A DNA stretch of 64,000 bases, taken from assembly GCA_900466475.1 (NCBI GenBank), contig UBMI01000015.1, positions 1 through 64,000 of the forward strand. Direction: 5' to 3'. Both the position numbers and the translations under genes were made by a program. The notes under the pieces are model-generated. The model saw only the letters and a program-made list of their open reading frames with translations. It had not been told where the DNA came from and did no database searches. The DNA comes from Hyphomicrobiales bacterium (GTDB lineage Bacteria; Pseudomonadota; Alphaproteobacteria; Rhizobiales; Rhizobiaceae). Below are positions 56,315-64,000 of the stretch, one piece after another (position 1 is the stretch's first letter; each line of letters starts with the position of its first letter).

Positions 56315-59300
56315 ATGGCAGCGCGCCAACGCATCATTCCTGTGCGCCGCGAATATAATCGCTGGGTCGCCAACCAGACGCTTGAAGACTACGCGCTGCG
56401 CTTCACGGCCAAGAGCGCCCGGCGTTTCTCCTCCCAGCGCATCTCGCAGACGGCGATCGGCGCCATCTCCTTCCTGGCGCTGGAGGCGATCGGCGGCGCC
56501 ATCACGCTCTCTTACGGTACCACCAATGCCTTCTTCGCCATTATCGTCGCCTCCATCGCGATGCTGGCGATCGGCCTGCCGATCAGCCGCTACGCCATCC
56601 GCCACGGCGTCGACATCGACCTTTTGACCCGCGGCGCCGGCTTCGGCTATATCGGCTCGACCATCACCTCGCTGATCTATGCCAGCTTCACCTTCATGCT
56701 CTTTGCCATAGAGGCCTCGATCATGTCCGGCGCGCTGGAGCTGACGCTCGGCATACCCCTATGGATCGGCTACATCATCAGCGCCGTCATGGTGATCCCG
56801 CTCGTCACTCATGGCGTGCGCCTCATCAGCAAGTTCCAGCTGATGACCCAGCCCTTTTGGATCATCCTCAACATCCTGCCCTTCATCTTCATCGCCCTGA
56901 TGGACTGGCAGCAATTCGATGTCTGGCGCGCTTTTGCCGGCATTCGCCACGCCTCCGGCCCGCCCGGCACAACAGCGGATTTCAACCTTGTCGAATTCGG
57001 CGCGGCATCGGCCGTCATCCTGGCGCTGATGTCACAGATCGGCGAACAGGCGGACTTCCTGCGCTTCCTGCCGCCCGACCCGCAGCGCAAATGGCGCCAT
57101 CGCCTCGCCATCTTCCTCGCCGGTCCCGGCTGGGTCATCATCGGCGCTCCGAAACTGCTTGCCGGTTCCTTCCTCGTGGTACTGACCTTCACCTCTGGTG
57201 TGCCGGTGGACCGTGCCGCCGACCCGGCGCAGATGTACCTCACCGCCTTCGGCTACATGATCCCCTGGCACAATGCCGCCCTGCTGCTGATGGCCGCCTT
57301 CGTCGTGGTCTCACAGCTGAAGATCAATGTGATGAATGCCTATGCCGGGTCGCTTGCCTGGTCGAACTTCTTCTCGCGCCTGACCCACAGCCATCCCGGC
57401 CGCGTCATCTGGCTGGTCTTCAACGTGGCGATCGCCCTGCTCCTGATGGAACTCGGCATCTACCGGCTGCTCGAGGAAACGCTCGGCATCTTCTCGATCA
57501 TCGCCATGGCCTGGCTTTGCACCATCTCCGCCGACCTCTTCATCAACAAGCCGCTCGGTCTCGCCCCTCCCGGCATCGAATTCAAGCGCGCCCATCTCTA
57601 CGATATCAACCCGGTCGGCCTCGGCGCCATGACACTGTCGGCAGGCGTCGCGCTGATTGCCCATTTCGGTGTTTTCGGGTCGGTCGCCGCCTCGCTTGCC
57701 CCCTACATCACGCTGGTGATCGCGCTCATCGCCTCACCTGCCATCGCCTTTATAACGAAGGGCAAATTCTATCTCGCCCGCAAGCCGCGCCATGCCTGGA
57801 AGAACCTGACAACCATCACCTGCTCTGTCTGCGAACATCCGTTCGAGCCCGAGGACATGGCCTGGTGCCCCGCCTATGCCGCGCCGATCTGCTCGCTCTG
57901 CTGCTCGCTCGACAGCCGTTGCCACGACATGTGCAAGCCGAACGCCCGCTTCAACGCGCAGGTCGGCGCCGTCGCAAAGACCCTGCTGCCGGAAACCATC
58001 GTCCAGAAACTGACGACCCGGCTCGGCCGCTACGGCATCGCTGTGGCATTGGCGCTGACGGCCGTCGGGGCAATCCTTGCGATGATTGCCCATCAGGTGA
58101 GTTCCGCCTCGCCGGAGACAGCCGAAGTCGTCAACCGTACGATCCTGATCGTCTTCTTCGTCTTCTCGGTCATCGCAGGCATCGCCTGCTGGTTCTATGT
58201 GCTTGCCCATGACAGCCGCGTTGTTGCCGAGGAGGAATCCTCGCGCCAGAACACGCTGCTCCTCAAGGAAATCGCCGCCCACAAGAAGACCGACGCGGCC
58301 CTGCAGACCGCCAAGGAGACGGCGGAAGCCGCCAACCGCGCCAAAAGCCGCTACGTTGTGGGCCTCAGCCACGAGCTTCGCACCCCGTTGAATGCCGTTC
58401 TCGGCTACGCGCAGATCCTCGAGCGCGACGAGACGATCCCGCCGCCGCGCCAGTCTTCTATCAAGGTCATCCGCCGCAGCGCCGAACATCTCTCCGGCCT
58501 GATCGATGGCCTTCTGGATATTTCCAAGATCGAGGCCGGCCGCCTGCAGGTCTATTCGAACGAGATCAACATCCAGGACTTCCTCGATCAGATCATTGAT
58601 ATGTTCCGCCCGCAGGCGCAGGCAAAGGGCCTCACCTTCATCCACGACCGCTCTCAGGCACTGCCGCAATTCGTGCGTACCGACGAGAAGCGGCTTCGCC
58701 AGATCCTCGTCAACCTGCTCTCGAACGCCATCAAGTTCACCGATGAAGGCAGCGTCGCCTTCGATGTCGGCTATCGCAGCCAGGTCGCCACATTCACTGT
58801 CTCCGACACAGGTCGCGGCATTGCCGAGAAGGATCTGACGCGCATCTACGAGCCCTTCCAGCGCGGCGAGGCGGAGAGTGCGCGCCCGATGCCCGGCCTC
58901 GGGCTTGGCCTCACCATCACGAGACTTCTGACCAACACGCTCGGCGGTGAAATCTCCGTGGCGAGCGAAAAAGACAAGGGATCGACCTTCCGTGTCCGCC
59001 TCATGCTGTCGGCGGTCATGCGCCCCGCTGCCCCGCCGCAGGAGAAGAAGATCGTCAGTTATGACGGCCCGCGTCGCACCATCGTCGTCGTCGATGACAA
59101 CGAGGACCATCGCGAGATGATGCGCGAAATTCTTGTCCCGCTCGATTTCATCGTGCTGACGGCAGCGAGCGGTCCCGACTGCCTGACCCTTGTCGAGGGC
59201 ATCGAGCCGGATCTCTTCCTCGTCGACATTTCCATGCCCGGCATGAACGGCTGGCAGCTCGTTTCCCGGCTGCGAGAAACGGGGCGCACTGCACCGATTG

Positions 59301-59698
59301 TGATGCTCTCAGCCAATATCGGCGATGCCGCCGCTCACAGCGACAGCGACGACAGCCATAATGATTCGATCGGCAAGCCGGTCGATCTCAAACAACTGCG
59401 CGACAAGCTTGCCCTGCATCTCGGCCTGAAATGGCTTTATGCCGACGATCAGACACCGGCGCCGGCAGCGGCCAGCTTGCCGCTCAGGAGCCCCGGTGCT
59501 GCACATGTGCAGGAACTGCTGCGCCTTGGCGAAATCGGCTACATCAGGGGCATAGAAGCCAAGCTCGCAGACCTTGCCAAGGTAGAGGCAAATCAGCCAT
59601 TCACCGAGGAACTCCGTTCCTATGTCGGCGCCTTCGATCTCGCCGGCTTCCTGGATTTCCTGCACAAGTTCGAAGAAAAGGGTGAATCCGTTGGCTGA
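56315..59698 (+). CDS. NCS1-permease-like hybrid sensor histidine kinase
   Basis: A 1127-residue fusion. Residues about 20-490 resemble an NCS1 cytosine/purine permease (about twelve helices; FSSQRISQTAIGAISFLALE, DIDLLTRGAGFGYIGSTITS, AYAGSLAWSNFFSRL). A cysteine cluster follows (503-545: CSVCEHPF, CPAYAAPICSLCC, CHDMC), a metal-site-like knot. Two more helices (about 565-635) lead to a HisKA domain with H686 in GLSHELRTPLNAVLGY, an HATPase (NLLSNAIKFT, DTGRGIAEKD, GLGLGLTITRLL), a receiver with D971 in LFLVDISMPGMNG, and a helical tail. It is divergent from urtA and coupled to a LuxR-type regulator. Probably senses a nitrogenous solute in the manner of a transporter-derived receptor. Confidence 0.9.
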   Translation: MAARQRIIPVRREYNRWVANQTLEDYALRFTAKSARRFSSQRISQTAIGAISFLALEAIGGAITLSYGTTNAFFAIIVASIAMLAIGLPISRYAIRHGVDIDLLTRGAGFGYIGSTITSLIYASFTFMLFAIEASIMSGALELTLGIPLWIGYIISAVMVIPLVTHGVRLISKFQLMTQPFWIILNILPFIFIALMDWQQFDVWRAFAGIRHASGPPGTTADFNLVEFGAASAVILALMSQIGEQADFLRFLPPDPQRKWRHRLAIFLAGPGWVIIGAPKLLAGSFLVVLTFTSGVPVDRAADPAQMYLTAFGYMIPWHNAALLLMAAFVVVSQLKINVMNAYAGSLAWSNFFSRLTHSHPGRVIWLVFNVAIALLLMELGIYRLLEETLGIFSIIAMAWLCTISADLFINKPLGLAPPGIEFKRAHLYDINPVGLGAMTLSAGVALIAHFGVFGSVAASLAPYITLVIALIASPAIAFITKGKFYLARKPRHAWKNLTTITCSVCEHPFEPEDMAWCPAYAAPICSLCCSLDSRCHDMCKPNARFNAQVGAVAKTLLPETIVQKLTTRLGRYGIAVALALTAVGAILAMIAHQVSSASPETAEVVNRTILIVFFVFSVIAGIACWFYVLAHDSRVVAEEESSRQNTLLLKEIAAHKKTDAALQTAKETAEAANRAKSRYVVGLSHELRTPLNAVLGYAQILERDETIPPPRQSSIKVIRRSAEHLSGLIDGLLDISKIEAGRLQVYSNEINIQDFLDQIIDMFRPQAQAKGLTFIHDRSQALPQFVRTDEKRLRQILVNLLSNAIKFTDEGSVAFDVGYRSQVATFTVSDTGRGIAEKDLTRIYEPFQRGEAESARPMPGLGLGLTITRLLTNTLGGEISVASEKDKGSTFRVRLMLSAVMRPAAPPQEKKIVSYDGPRRTIVVVDDNEDHREMMREILVPLDFIVLTAASGPDCLTLVEGIEPDLFLVDISMPGMNGWQLVSRLRETGRTAPIVMLSANIGDAAAHSDSDDSHNDSIGKPVDLKQLRDKLALHLGLKWLYADDQTPAPAAASLPLRSPGAAHVQELLRLGEIGYIRGIEAKLADLAKVEANQPFTEELRSYVGAFDLAGFLDFLHKFEEKGESVG

Positions 59699-60602
59699 GC
59701 TTCCGCGCGATATCGTTCTGCTGGTCGACGATTCGCCAGAAGCGCTTGGTTTCCTGACGGATGCGCTGGAACAGTCTGGCTTTTCCGTCCTGATCGCCAC
59801 ATCGGGCCCGGCGGCTCTCAGTATCGTCGAGCGCATCACGCCCGATCTCATCCTGCTCGATGCTGTCATGCCGGCGATGGATGGTTTCGAGACCTGCCGC
59901 AGGCTAAAGGCCAATGCCGCCGTCGCCCAGGTGCCCGTCATCTTCATGACCGGGCTCACCGAAACCGAGCATGTAGTCCATGCGCTGGAATCCGGTGGCG
60001 TCGATTACCTGTCGAAGCCCATCAACATCGACGAGCTGCGTGCCCGCATCCGCGTTCACCTGCGCAATGCCCGCTCGGCGCAAAGCGCTCGCGTCGCCCT
60101 CGATGCCGCTGGCCGCCATTTGCTGGCTGTGAAAGGCAACGGCGCGATCCATTGGTCGACGCCGCAGGCAACCCGCCTCGTCAACGCCGCGATGGGGAGC
60201 GACGACGGCATGGAAGTCGTCTCCCGCACGATCGGCAACTGGATGAAGGAACGCGCCGCGGCCGCGCGCGATGCCCTCATTTCCATCGCCCATGCCGGCC
60301 AGGCTGCCCTGCAGCTCGCCTTCCTCGGCGCCATCGGCCCGGACGAATATCTCTTCCGCTTGACCGCCGCCAGTCAACGCAACGACGACGAAGTACTGCG
60401 CCAGCATTTTGCGCTGACACAGCGCGAATCCGAGGTGCTGATGTGGATCGCCAAGGGCAAGGCCAACCGCGATATCGGCGAGATCCTCGGACTTTCTGCG
60501 CGAACGGTGAACAAGCACCTCGAACAGATCTATGTGAAGCTCGGGGTCGAAAACAGGGCATCCGCCGCCGTCAAGGCGGCGCATGCCCTGCATGAGATGT
60601 GA
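59691..60602 (+). CDS. LuxR-type response regulator partnered with the NCS1-kinase
   Basis: A 303-residue protein. Receiver at about 8-125 (LLVDDSPEALGFL, D57 in ILLDAVMPAMDGF, K in YLSKPINIDEL), a linker of about 100 residues of unknown fold, and a LuxR/GerE helix-turn-helix at about 235-300 (LTQRESEVLMWIAKGKANRDIG, LSARTVNKHLEQIYVKLG). TTG 59691 is read as the start, with AAGGGTGA before it; it overlaps the kinase stop by eight bases. GTG 59682 is possible. Target genes likely include urtA or the kinase itself, by position only. Confidence 0.88.
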   Translation: MAELPRDIVLLVDDSPEALGFLTDALEQSGFSVLIATSGPAALSIVERITPDLILLDAVMPAMDGFETCRRLKANAAVAQVPVIFMTGLTETEHVVHALESGGVDYLSKPINIDELRARIRVHLRNARSAQSARVALDAAGRHLLAVKGNGAIHWSTPQATRLVNAAMGSDDGMEVVSRTIGNWMKERAAAARDALISIAHAGQAALQLAFLGAIGPDEYLFRLTAASQRNDDEVLRQHFALTQRESEVLMWIAKGKANRDIGEILGLSARTVNKHLEQIYVKLGVENRASAAVKAAHALHEM

Positions 60603-60621
60603 GGGATAGCAAGCAGCGCCC

Positions 60622-61590
60622 TCAGATGACGCGGTCCGGCGCCTCGCGGCCTTCGAAAAACGCCGTCACATTCTCCACGACCTTCATCCCCATCGCCGTG
60701 CGCGTCTCTTCCGTCGCGCTGCCGAGATGCGGCAGCAGAACGACATTCTCCATCCGTCGCAGCGCTTCCGGCACTTGCGGCTCCGCCTCGTAGACATCGA
60801 GCCCGGCGCCGCGGATCGTGCCGTTCGCAAGCGCCGCTGTCAGCGCCGTCTCATCGACGACATCGCCTCGCGCCGTATTGATGAGGAAAGCGCCCCGCTT
60901 CATTGCTGCAAACCGCTCTGCATTCATCAGATGCCGGTTCTCCGCTCCTCCAGGGCAATGGAGCGAAACGAAATCGGAAGCCGCGAGCACCTCTTCCACC
61001 GAACCAAGCTGACGCGCGCCGTAACGTGCCGCCTCCCCCGGGTCGACCTGGGAACGGTTATAGAACACGATGTCCATGCCGAAGCCAAAATGGCAGCGCT
61101 GCGCGAAAGCCTTGCCGATTCGCCCGAAGCCGATAATACCCACAGTCTTGCCGGTCACCTTCGTGCCGATCATATGCGTCGGGCACCAGCCCTTCCATTC
61201 GGCGGCACGCACCTGCCGCTCGCCCTCGCCGCCGCGACGGGCCACGGAAAGCAGAAGCAGCATGGCGATATCGGCGGTGCAATCGGTCAGTACCCCAGGC
61301 GTATTCGTCACCGCAATGCCTTTGGCCTTTGCGGCGGAGATATCGATGTGATTGAATCCCACCCCGAAATTGCCGAGGATCTTCGTACGGATATCGCCGG
61401 CAAACACCGCTGCCGGCAGCTTGTCGGAAACGGTCGGCAGCACCGCGTCGTGGTCCGCCAGCGCCTGGCGAAGCTCGCTTTCACCGAGCGGCACATCATC
61501 TCTGTTGAGCGAGACATCGAAACGCTCTGCGAGCACGGCCTCTACCGAGGCGGGCCAGCGCCGGGTGACGAGAATGCGGGGTTTTGGCAT
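60622..61590 (-). CDS. D-2-hydroxyacid dehydrogenase (glyoxylate/hydroxypyruvate reductase-like)
   Basis: A 322-residue NAD(P)-dependent dehydrogenase. Nucleotide-binding VGIIGFGRIGKAFAQR, catalytic Arg in NTARGDVVDETAL, Glu in LDVYEAEPQVP, His in VLLPHLGSATEETR. FGVGFNHIDISAAKAKGI and LTDCTADIAMLLLL fit glyoxylate reductase. It could reduce glyoxylate to glycolate. It converges with the response regulator and has no obvious partner nearby. Confidence 0.92.
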   Translation of the reverse strand: MPKPRILVTRRWPASVEAVLAERFDVSLNRDDVPLGESELRQALADHDAVLPTVSDKLPAAVFAGDIRTKILGNFGVGFNHIDISAAKAKGIAVTNTPGVLTDCTADIAMLLLLSVARRGGEGERQVRAAEWKGWCPTHMIGTKVTGKTVGIIGFGRIGKAFAQRCHFGFGMDIVFYNRSQVDPGEAARYGARQLGSVEEVLAASDFVSLHCPGGAENRHLMNAERFAAMKRGAFLINTARGDVVDETALTAALANGTIRGAGLDVYEAEPQVPEALRRMENVVLLPHLGSATEETRTAMGMKVVENVTAFFEGREAPDRVI

Positions 61591-61690
61591 GAATCTGGGT
61601 CCTCCATCCTTTACCTTTGGCTTAGGCCAAGAAGGCCAGGAATGGAATGGCCTTCAAACCCGCAAAGACTGCGATCTCGAACTGCGCAGG

Positions 61691-61725
61691 CCAAACGAAA
61701 GAAGCCCGGTCGATGACCGGGCTTC
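61691..61725 (-). terminator. Terminator of the livK-like gene
   Basis: GAAGCCCGGTC (61701-61711), loop GAT, GACCGGGCTTC (61715-61725) beyond the livK stop on the minus strand, followed there by TTTCGTTT. Confidence 0.8.
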
Positions 61726-61755
61726 CATGAAAGGCATATCTGCCAGAGACTGAAA

Positions 61756-62877
61756 TTAGTCGGCCTTCTGGAAGTAGCTGTACTTGCCGTCGTCGCCCTT
61801 CTTCCATTCGTACATGACGTAGCCCGGAAGCTTCGGGTCGCCCTTTTCGTCGAAGGAGATCTCGCCGAGAACGGTCGGGAACGGACCCTTTTCCTTCATG
61901 GCCGCGGCAACGGCTTCAGCGTCCGTAGAACCGGCCGCCTTGGCAGCAGCAGCGATCGTCTGCAGCGCAGCGTAGGAATAGAGCGTGTAAGCTTCCGGGT
62001 TGAAGCCGGCGGCCTTGAACTTCGCGACGAGGTCCTTGTTGGCCGGGTTAACAGTCGGATCCGGGCCGAAGGTGTTCAGCGTACCGGCAACGGCGTCACC
62101 AGCGATGGAGGCGAGTTCGTTCGAGACGATACCGTCACCCGAAACGAGCGCTGCCTTCAGGCCCTGGTCGGCCGACTGGCGGATGATGAGACCGGCTTCG
62201 GTGTGCAGACCGCCCCAGTAGATGATCGAGACGCCGGCTTCCTTCATCTTTGCGATGAGAGCCGAGAAGTCCTTGTCGCCGACGTTGACGCCTTCGTACA
62301 TGGCTTCGGTGACGCCAGCGGCATTCAGAGCCTTCTTGGTTTCGTCAGCGAGACCCTGGCCGTAAGGTGTCTTGTCGTGAATGACGGCGATCTTGGCGTC
62401 CTTGAAGTGGTCGGCCAGATACTTGCCGGCAATGGCGCCCTGCTGGTCGTCACGGCCGCAGGTGCGGAAGGTGTTCCACAGGCCACGCTCGGTGAAAACC
62501 GGGTTCGTAGCAGCCGGGGTGATTTCGAGGATGCCGTTTTCGGCGTAGACTTCGGAAGCCGGGATGGAAACGCCCGAGTTGAAGTGGCCGATAACGAACT
62601 TCACGCCGTCAGCAACGAACTTGTTCGCGACGGAGATGCCCTGCTTCGGGTCGGAAACGTCGTCGCCGAGCTCGATCTTGATCTGCTCGCCGTTGATGCC
62701 GCCAGCAGCGTTGATATCGGCGGCTGCCTGCTCGGCACCCTTCTGAAGCTGTGCGCCGAACGCAGCGTTTGGACCCGTCAGCGGGCCGCCAACGCCGATC
62801 ACGATGTCAGCTCGTGCGACGCCGCCGAACGCGACGATCGCCGTCAGTGCCACCGCTGACAAGAGAGACTTCTTCAT
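61756..62877 (-). CDS. livK: Branched-chain amino acid ABC substrate-binding protein
   Basis: A 373-residue type I periplasmic binding protein of the LivJ/LivK family. Signal MKKSLLSAVALTAIVAFGGV (cleavage after ARA), then DIVIGVGGPLTGPNAAFGAQ, GGINGEQIKIELGDDVSDPK, IGHFNSGVSIPASEVYAENG and a single disulphide-like cysteine in FRTCGRDD. Binds leucine/isoleucine/valine or broader amino acids for the Liv permease. Part of the operon with the DUF6867-like gene and livF to its right. Start 62877 is set by the signal peptide. Confidence 0.93.
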   Translation of the reverse strand: MKKSLLSAVALTAIVAFGGVARADIVIGVGGPLTGPNAAFGAQLQKGAEQAAADINAAGGINGEQIKIELGDDVSDPKQGISVANKFVADGVKFVIGHFNSGVSIPASEVYAENGILEITPAATNPVFTERGLWNTFRTCGRDDQQGAIAGKYLADHFKDAKIAVIHDKTPYGQGLADETKKALNAAGVTEAMYEGVNVGDKDFSALIAKMKEAGVSIIYWGGLHTEAGLIIRQSADQGLKAALVSGDGIVSNELASIAGDAVAGTLNTFGPDPTVNPANKDLVAKFKAAGFNPEAYTLYSYAALQTIAAAAKAAGSTDAEAVAAAMKEKGPFPTVLGEISFDEKGDPKLPGYVMYEWKKGDDGKYSYFQKAD

Positions 62878-62995
62878 ATTGTTACTCCCAATTTTTGGGC
62901 GGGTTCTTCCAAGGCCCGACGCAAACCCCACCTTTGACTGCGCCGGGAAAGCTGTTCCGCTCTGAAGGCAATTCATGCCTAGTTTCAACGGGCTG

Positions 62996-63349
62996 TCAAT
63001 GTTTCTCCTTCCACGAAAACGCGGAAGTTTTTTCGTACAGCCAGTAATAGTTGTTGACCATTTGATTGGTACGGCGATAGCGGAACCCGGCTGTCGAGAA
63101 GACCAACAGAGTTACGAAATCGATGATGTAGAAGAGGGCGCTGAGCATCGGGCCGTCAAACAGCGCATGATGCAGGAACTGCATCGCCCAGGCGAGCAGG
63201 AAGGTGTAGACGACAACCAAGGAGTAGTTGTTCCAGCCGTCCGCAACCGCCCTGCCTGCGCGCCACGCCGTCCAGAAACCGATGAGCACAACGAGCGCTC
63301 GGATGACGAGCTTCACGCCGTTGTCGCTTTCGAAGAAAAGTCCCTGCAT
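62996..63349 (-). CDS. DUF6867-like small membrane protein in the liv operon
   Basis: A 117-residue protein with about three membrane helices (VIRALVVLIGFWTAWRAGRA, LVVVYTFLLAWAMQFLHHAL, LFYIIDFVTLLVFSTAGFRY). Comparable proteins are seen between livF and livK in rhizobia; the family name is from memory and moderately sure. It may modulate the amino-acid importer, but there is no direct evidence. ATG 63349 was taken over the upstream start because the first helix needs only that. Confidence 0.78.
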   Translation of the reverse strand: MQGLFFESDNGVKLVIRALVVLIGFWTAWRAGRAVADGWNNYSLVVVYTFLLAWAMQFLHHALFDGPMLSALFYIIDFVTLLVFSTAGFRYRRTNQMVNNYYWLYEKTSAFSWKEKH

Positions 63350-63374
63350 AATCAAACTCTCCCTTCTGCCGCGA

Positions 63375-64000
63375 TCAATGCCGCCCGCCTTCGAGATAGG
63401 CAGCACGCACCTCGGGATTCGCAAGCAGTTCCTTGCCGCTGCCGCTCATCGTTACCTTGCCGTTGACCAGCACATAGGCCCGGTGCGACAGCTTGAGCGC
63501 TGCGAATGCGTTCTGCTCCACGAGGAAGACGGTCAGCCCCTCCTTCTCGTTCAGCATCTTGATGGCTTCGAAGATGCCCTTCACGATCAGCGGAGCGAGG
63601 CCGAGCGACGGTTCGTCGAGCAGCAGCAGCTTCGGACGCGCCATTAGCGCGCGGCCGATCGAAAGCATCTGCTGTTCGCCACCCGAAAGCGTGCCGCCAC
63701 GCTGCGACTGACGCTCCTTAAGACGCGGGAACATAACGAAAATCTTTTCTACATCCTCATGGAAGTATTTGAGATTATCGAGACCGGCGCCCATCTGGAG
63801 ATTTTCCAGCACGGTCATTCGCGGAAAGATGCGTCGTCCTTCGGGCGACTGCGCGATACGCAAACGCGCGATCTCATGCGTCGGCAGCTTGGTGATATCC
63901 TGGCCGTCGAAGACGATCGAGCCGGTACGGGCCTGCGGGCTCCCGCAAATCGTCATCATCAGCGTCGACTTGCCGGCGCCGTTGGCGCCGATCAGGCTGA
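63375..64000 (-). CDS. livF: Branched-chain amino acid ABC ATP-binding protein LivF (5' end missing)
   Basis: 208 C-terminal residues of a LivF ATPase; the frame continues past the window's right edge, where positions 63960-64000 encode LIGANGAGKST, the Walker A. Signature LSGGEQQMLSIGRALMARP, Walker B LLLLDEPSLGLAP and the ending AAYLEGGRH are clear. It works with LivG, LivH, LivM and the LivK-like protein. Truncated only by the window. Confidence 0.95.
   Translation of the reverse strand, partial: SLIGANGAGKSTLMMTICGSPQARTGSIVFDGQDITKLPTHEIARLRIAQSPEGRRIFPRMTVLENLQMGAGLDNLKYFHEDVEKIFVMFPRLKERQSQRGGTLSGGEQQMLSIGRALMARPKLLLLDEPSLGLAPLIVKGIFEAIKMLNEKEGLTVFLVEQNAFAALKLSHRAYVLVNGKVTMSGSGKELLANPEVRAAYLEGGRH

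Noticed and set aside
56291..56315. GGAAC-N16-CGTA as an EcfG promoter for the NCS1-kinase
   Set aside because: The last base of the -10 differs and the element overlaps the start codon, leaving no leader.
57734..59110. 458-codon minus-strand frame inside the hybrid kinase
   Set aside because: No recognisable domain; opposite a kinase with full H, N, G motifs.
1..64000. Insertion sequences, CRISPR arrays, rRNA or tRNA genes, prophage
   Set aside because: Searched by eye on both strands; no transposase, integrase, regular spaced repeat array or cloverleaf was recognised.

Overview
The window is about 64 kb of GC-rich alphaproteobacterial DNA, most likely chromosomal and from Rhizobium or a close Rhizobiaceae relative. 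This rests on the tonB / hmuPSTUV arrangement, the phyR-nepR-ecfG general stress locus, the reductive pyrimidine cluster (preTA, pydC, hydA, ABC genes, rutR-like), a urt-ure supercluster with rhizobial extra genes, and an IRO-type iron motif. No insertion sequence, CRISPR array, rRNA or tRNA gene was seen. The species is inference.

Layout. 1-2.9 kb: start of a left-edge gene, an EmrE-like pump, a SUKH protein, a TetR regulator with a palindromic operator, a group II truncated haemoglobin and a DUF423 protein. 2.9-10.6 kb: haem and iron region, with a minus-strand operon (DUF2325, an unknown 90-residue protein, an IsdG-like haem monooxygenase, a VOC protein) behind a perfect TGA-N9-TCA box, then tonB, a secreted protein, and divergent hmuPSTUV. 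10.6-14.7 kb: general stress response (DUF883 membrane operon, ecfG, nepR, phyR and a HisKA_2/HWE kinase); three exact GGAAC-N16-CGTT promoters link these units. 15.1-33.9 kb: reductive pyrimidine catabolism (preT, preA ... rutR-like, pydC, hydA and an ABC importer), interrupted by a prfH-rtcB ribosome-repair pair, an ftrA-like regulator/rhodanese pair and a haem oxygenase-bacteriophytochrome operon. 34.3-41.1 kb: an RND efflux pair, a LacI regulator facing a 65-residue gene across three operators, and a Crp/Fnr regulator behind a perfect FNR/FixK box.

41.1-56.1 kb: one long minus-strand nitrogen block running urtABCD, a small membrane protein, urtE, ureD, ureA, DUF1272, ureB, an LprI-like protein, a sialyltransferase-motif protein, ureC, DUF2459, a diguanylate cyclase, ureE, ureF, ureG. 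UrtABCDE import urea; UreABC hydrolyse it to ammonia and CO2; UreDEFG insert nickel. Divergent from urtA is an unusual two-component system: a 1127-residue protein joining an NCS1 (cytosine/purine permease-like) membrane domain, a cysteine cluster, a histidine kinase and a receiver, coupled to a LuxR-type response regulator. It may sense a nitrogenous solute and control urea or pyrimidine use; this is the most interesting candidate system here. 60.6-64 kb: a D-2-hydroxyacid dehydrogenase and the 3' part of a branched-chain amino acid (liv) ABC operon, cut by the window end.

Nitrogen acquisition (pyrimidine, urea, amino acids), iron/haem and stress/light sensing dominate. Start codons were chosen from visible Shine-Dalgarno sequences and family N-termini; operator and promoter calls are motif matches by eye.
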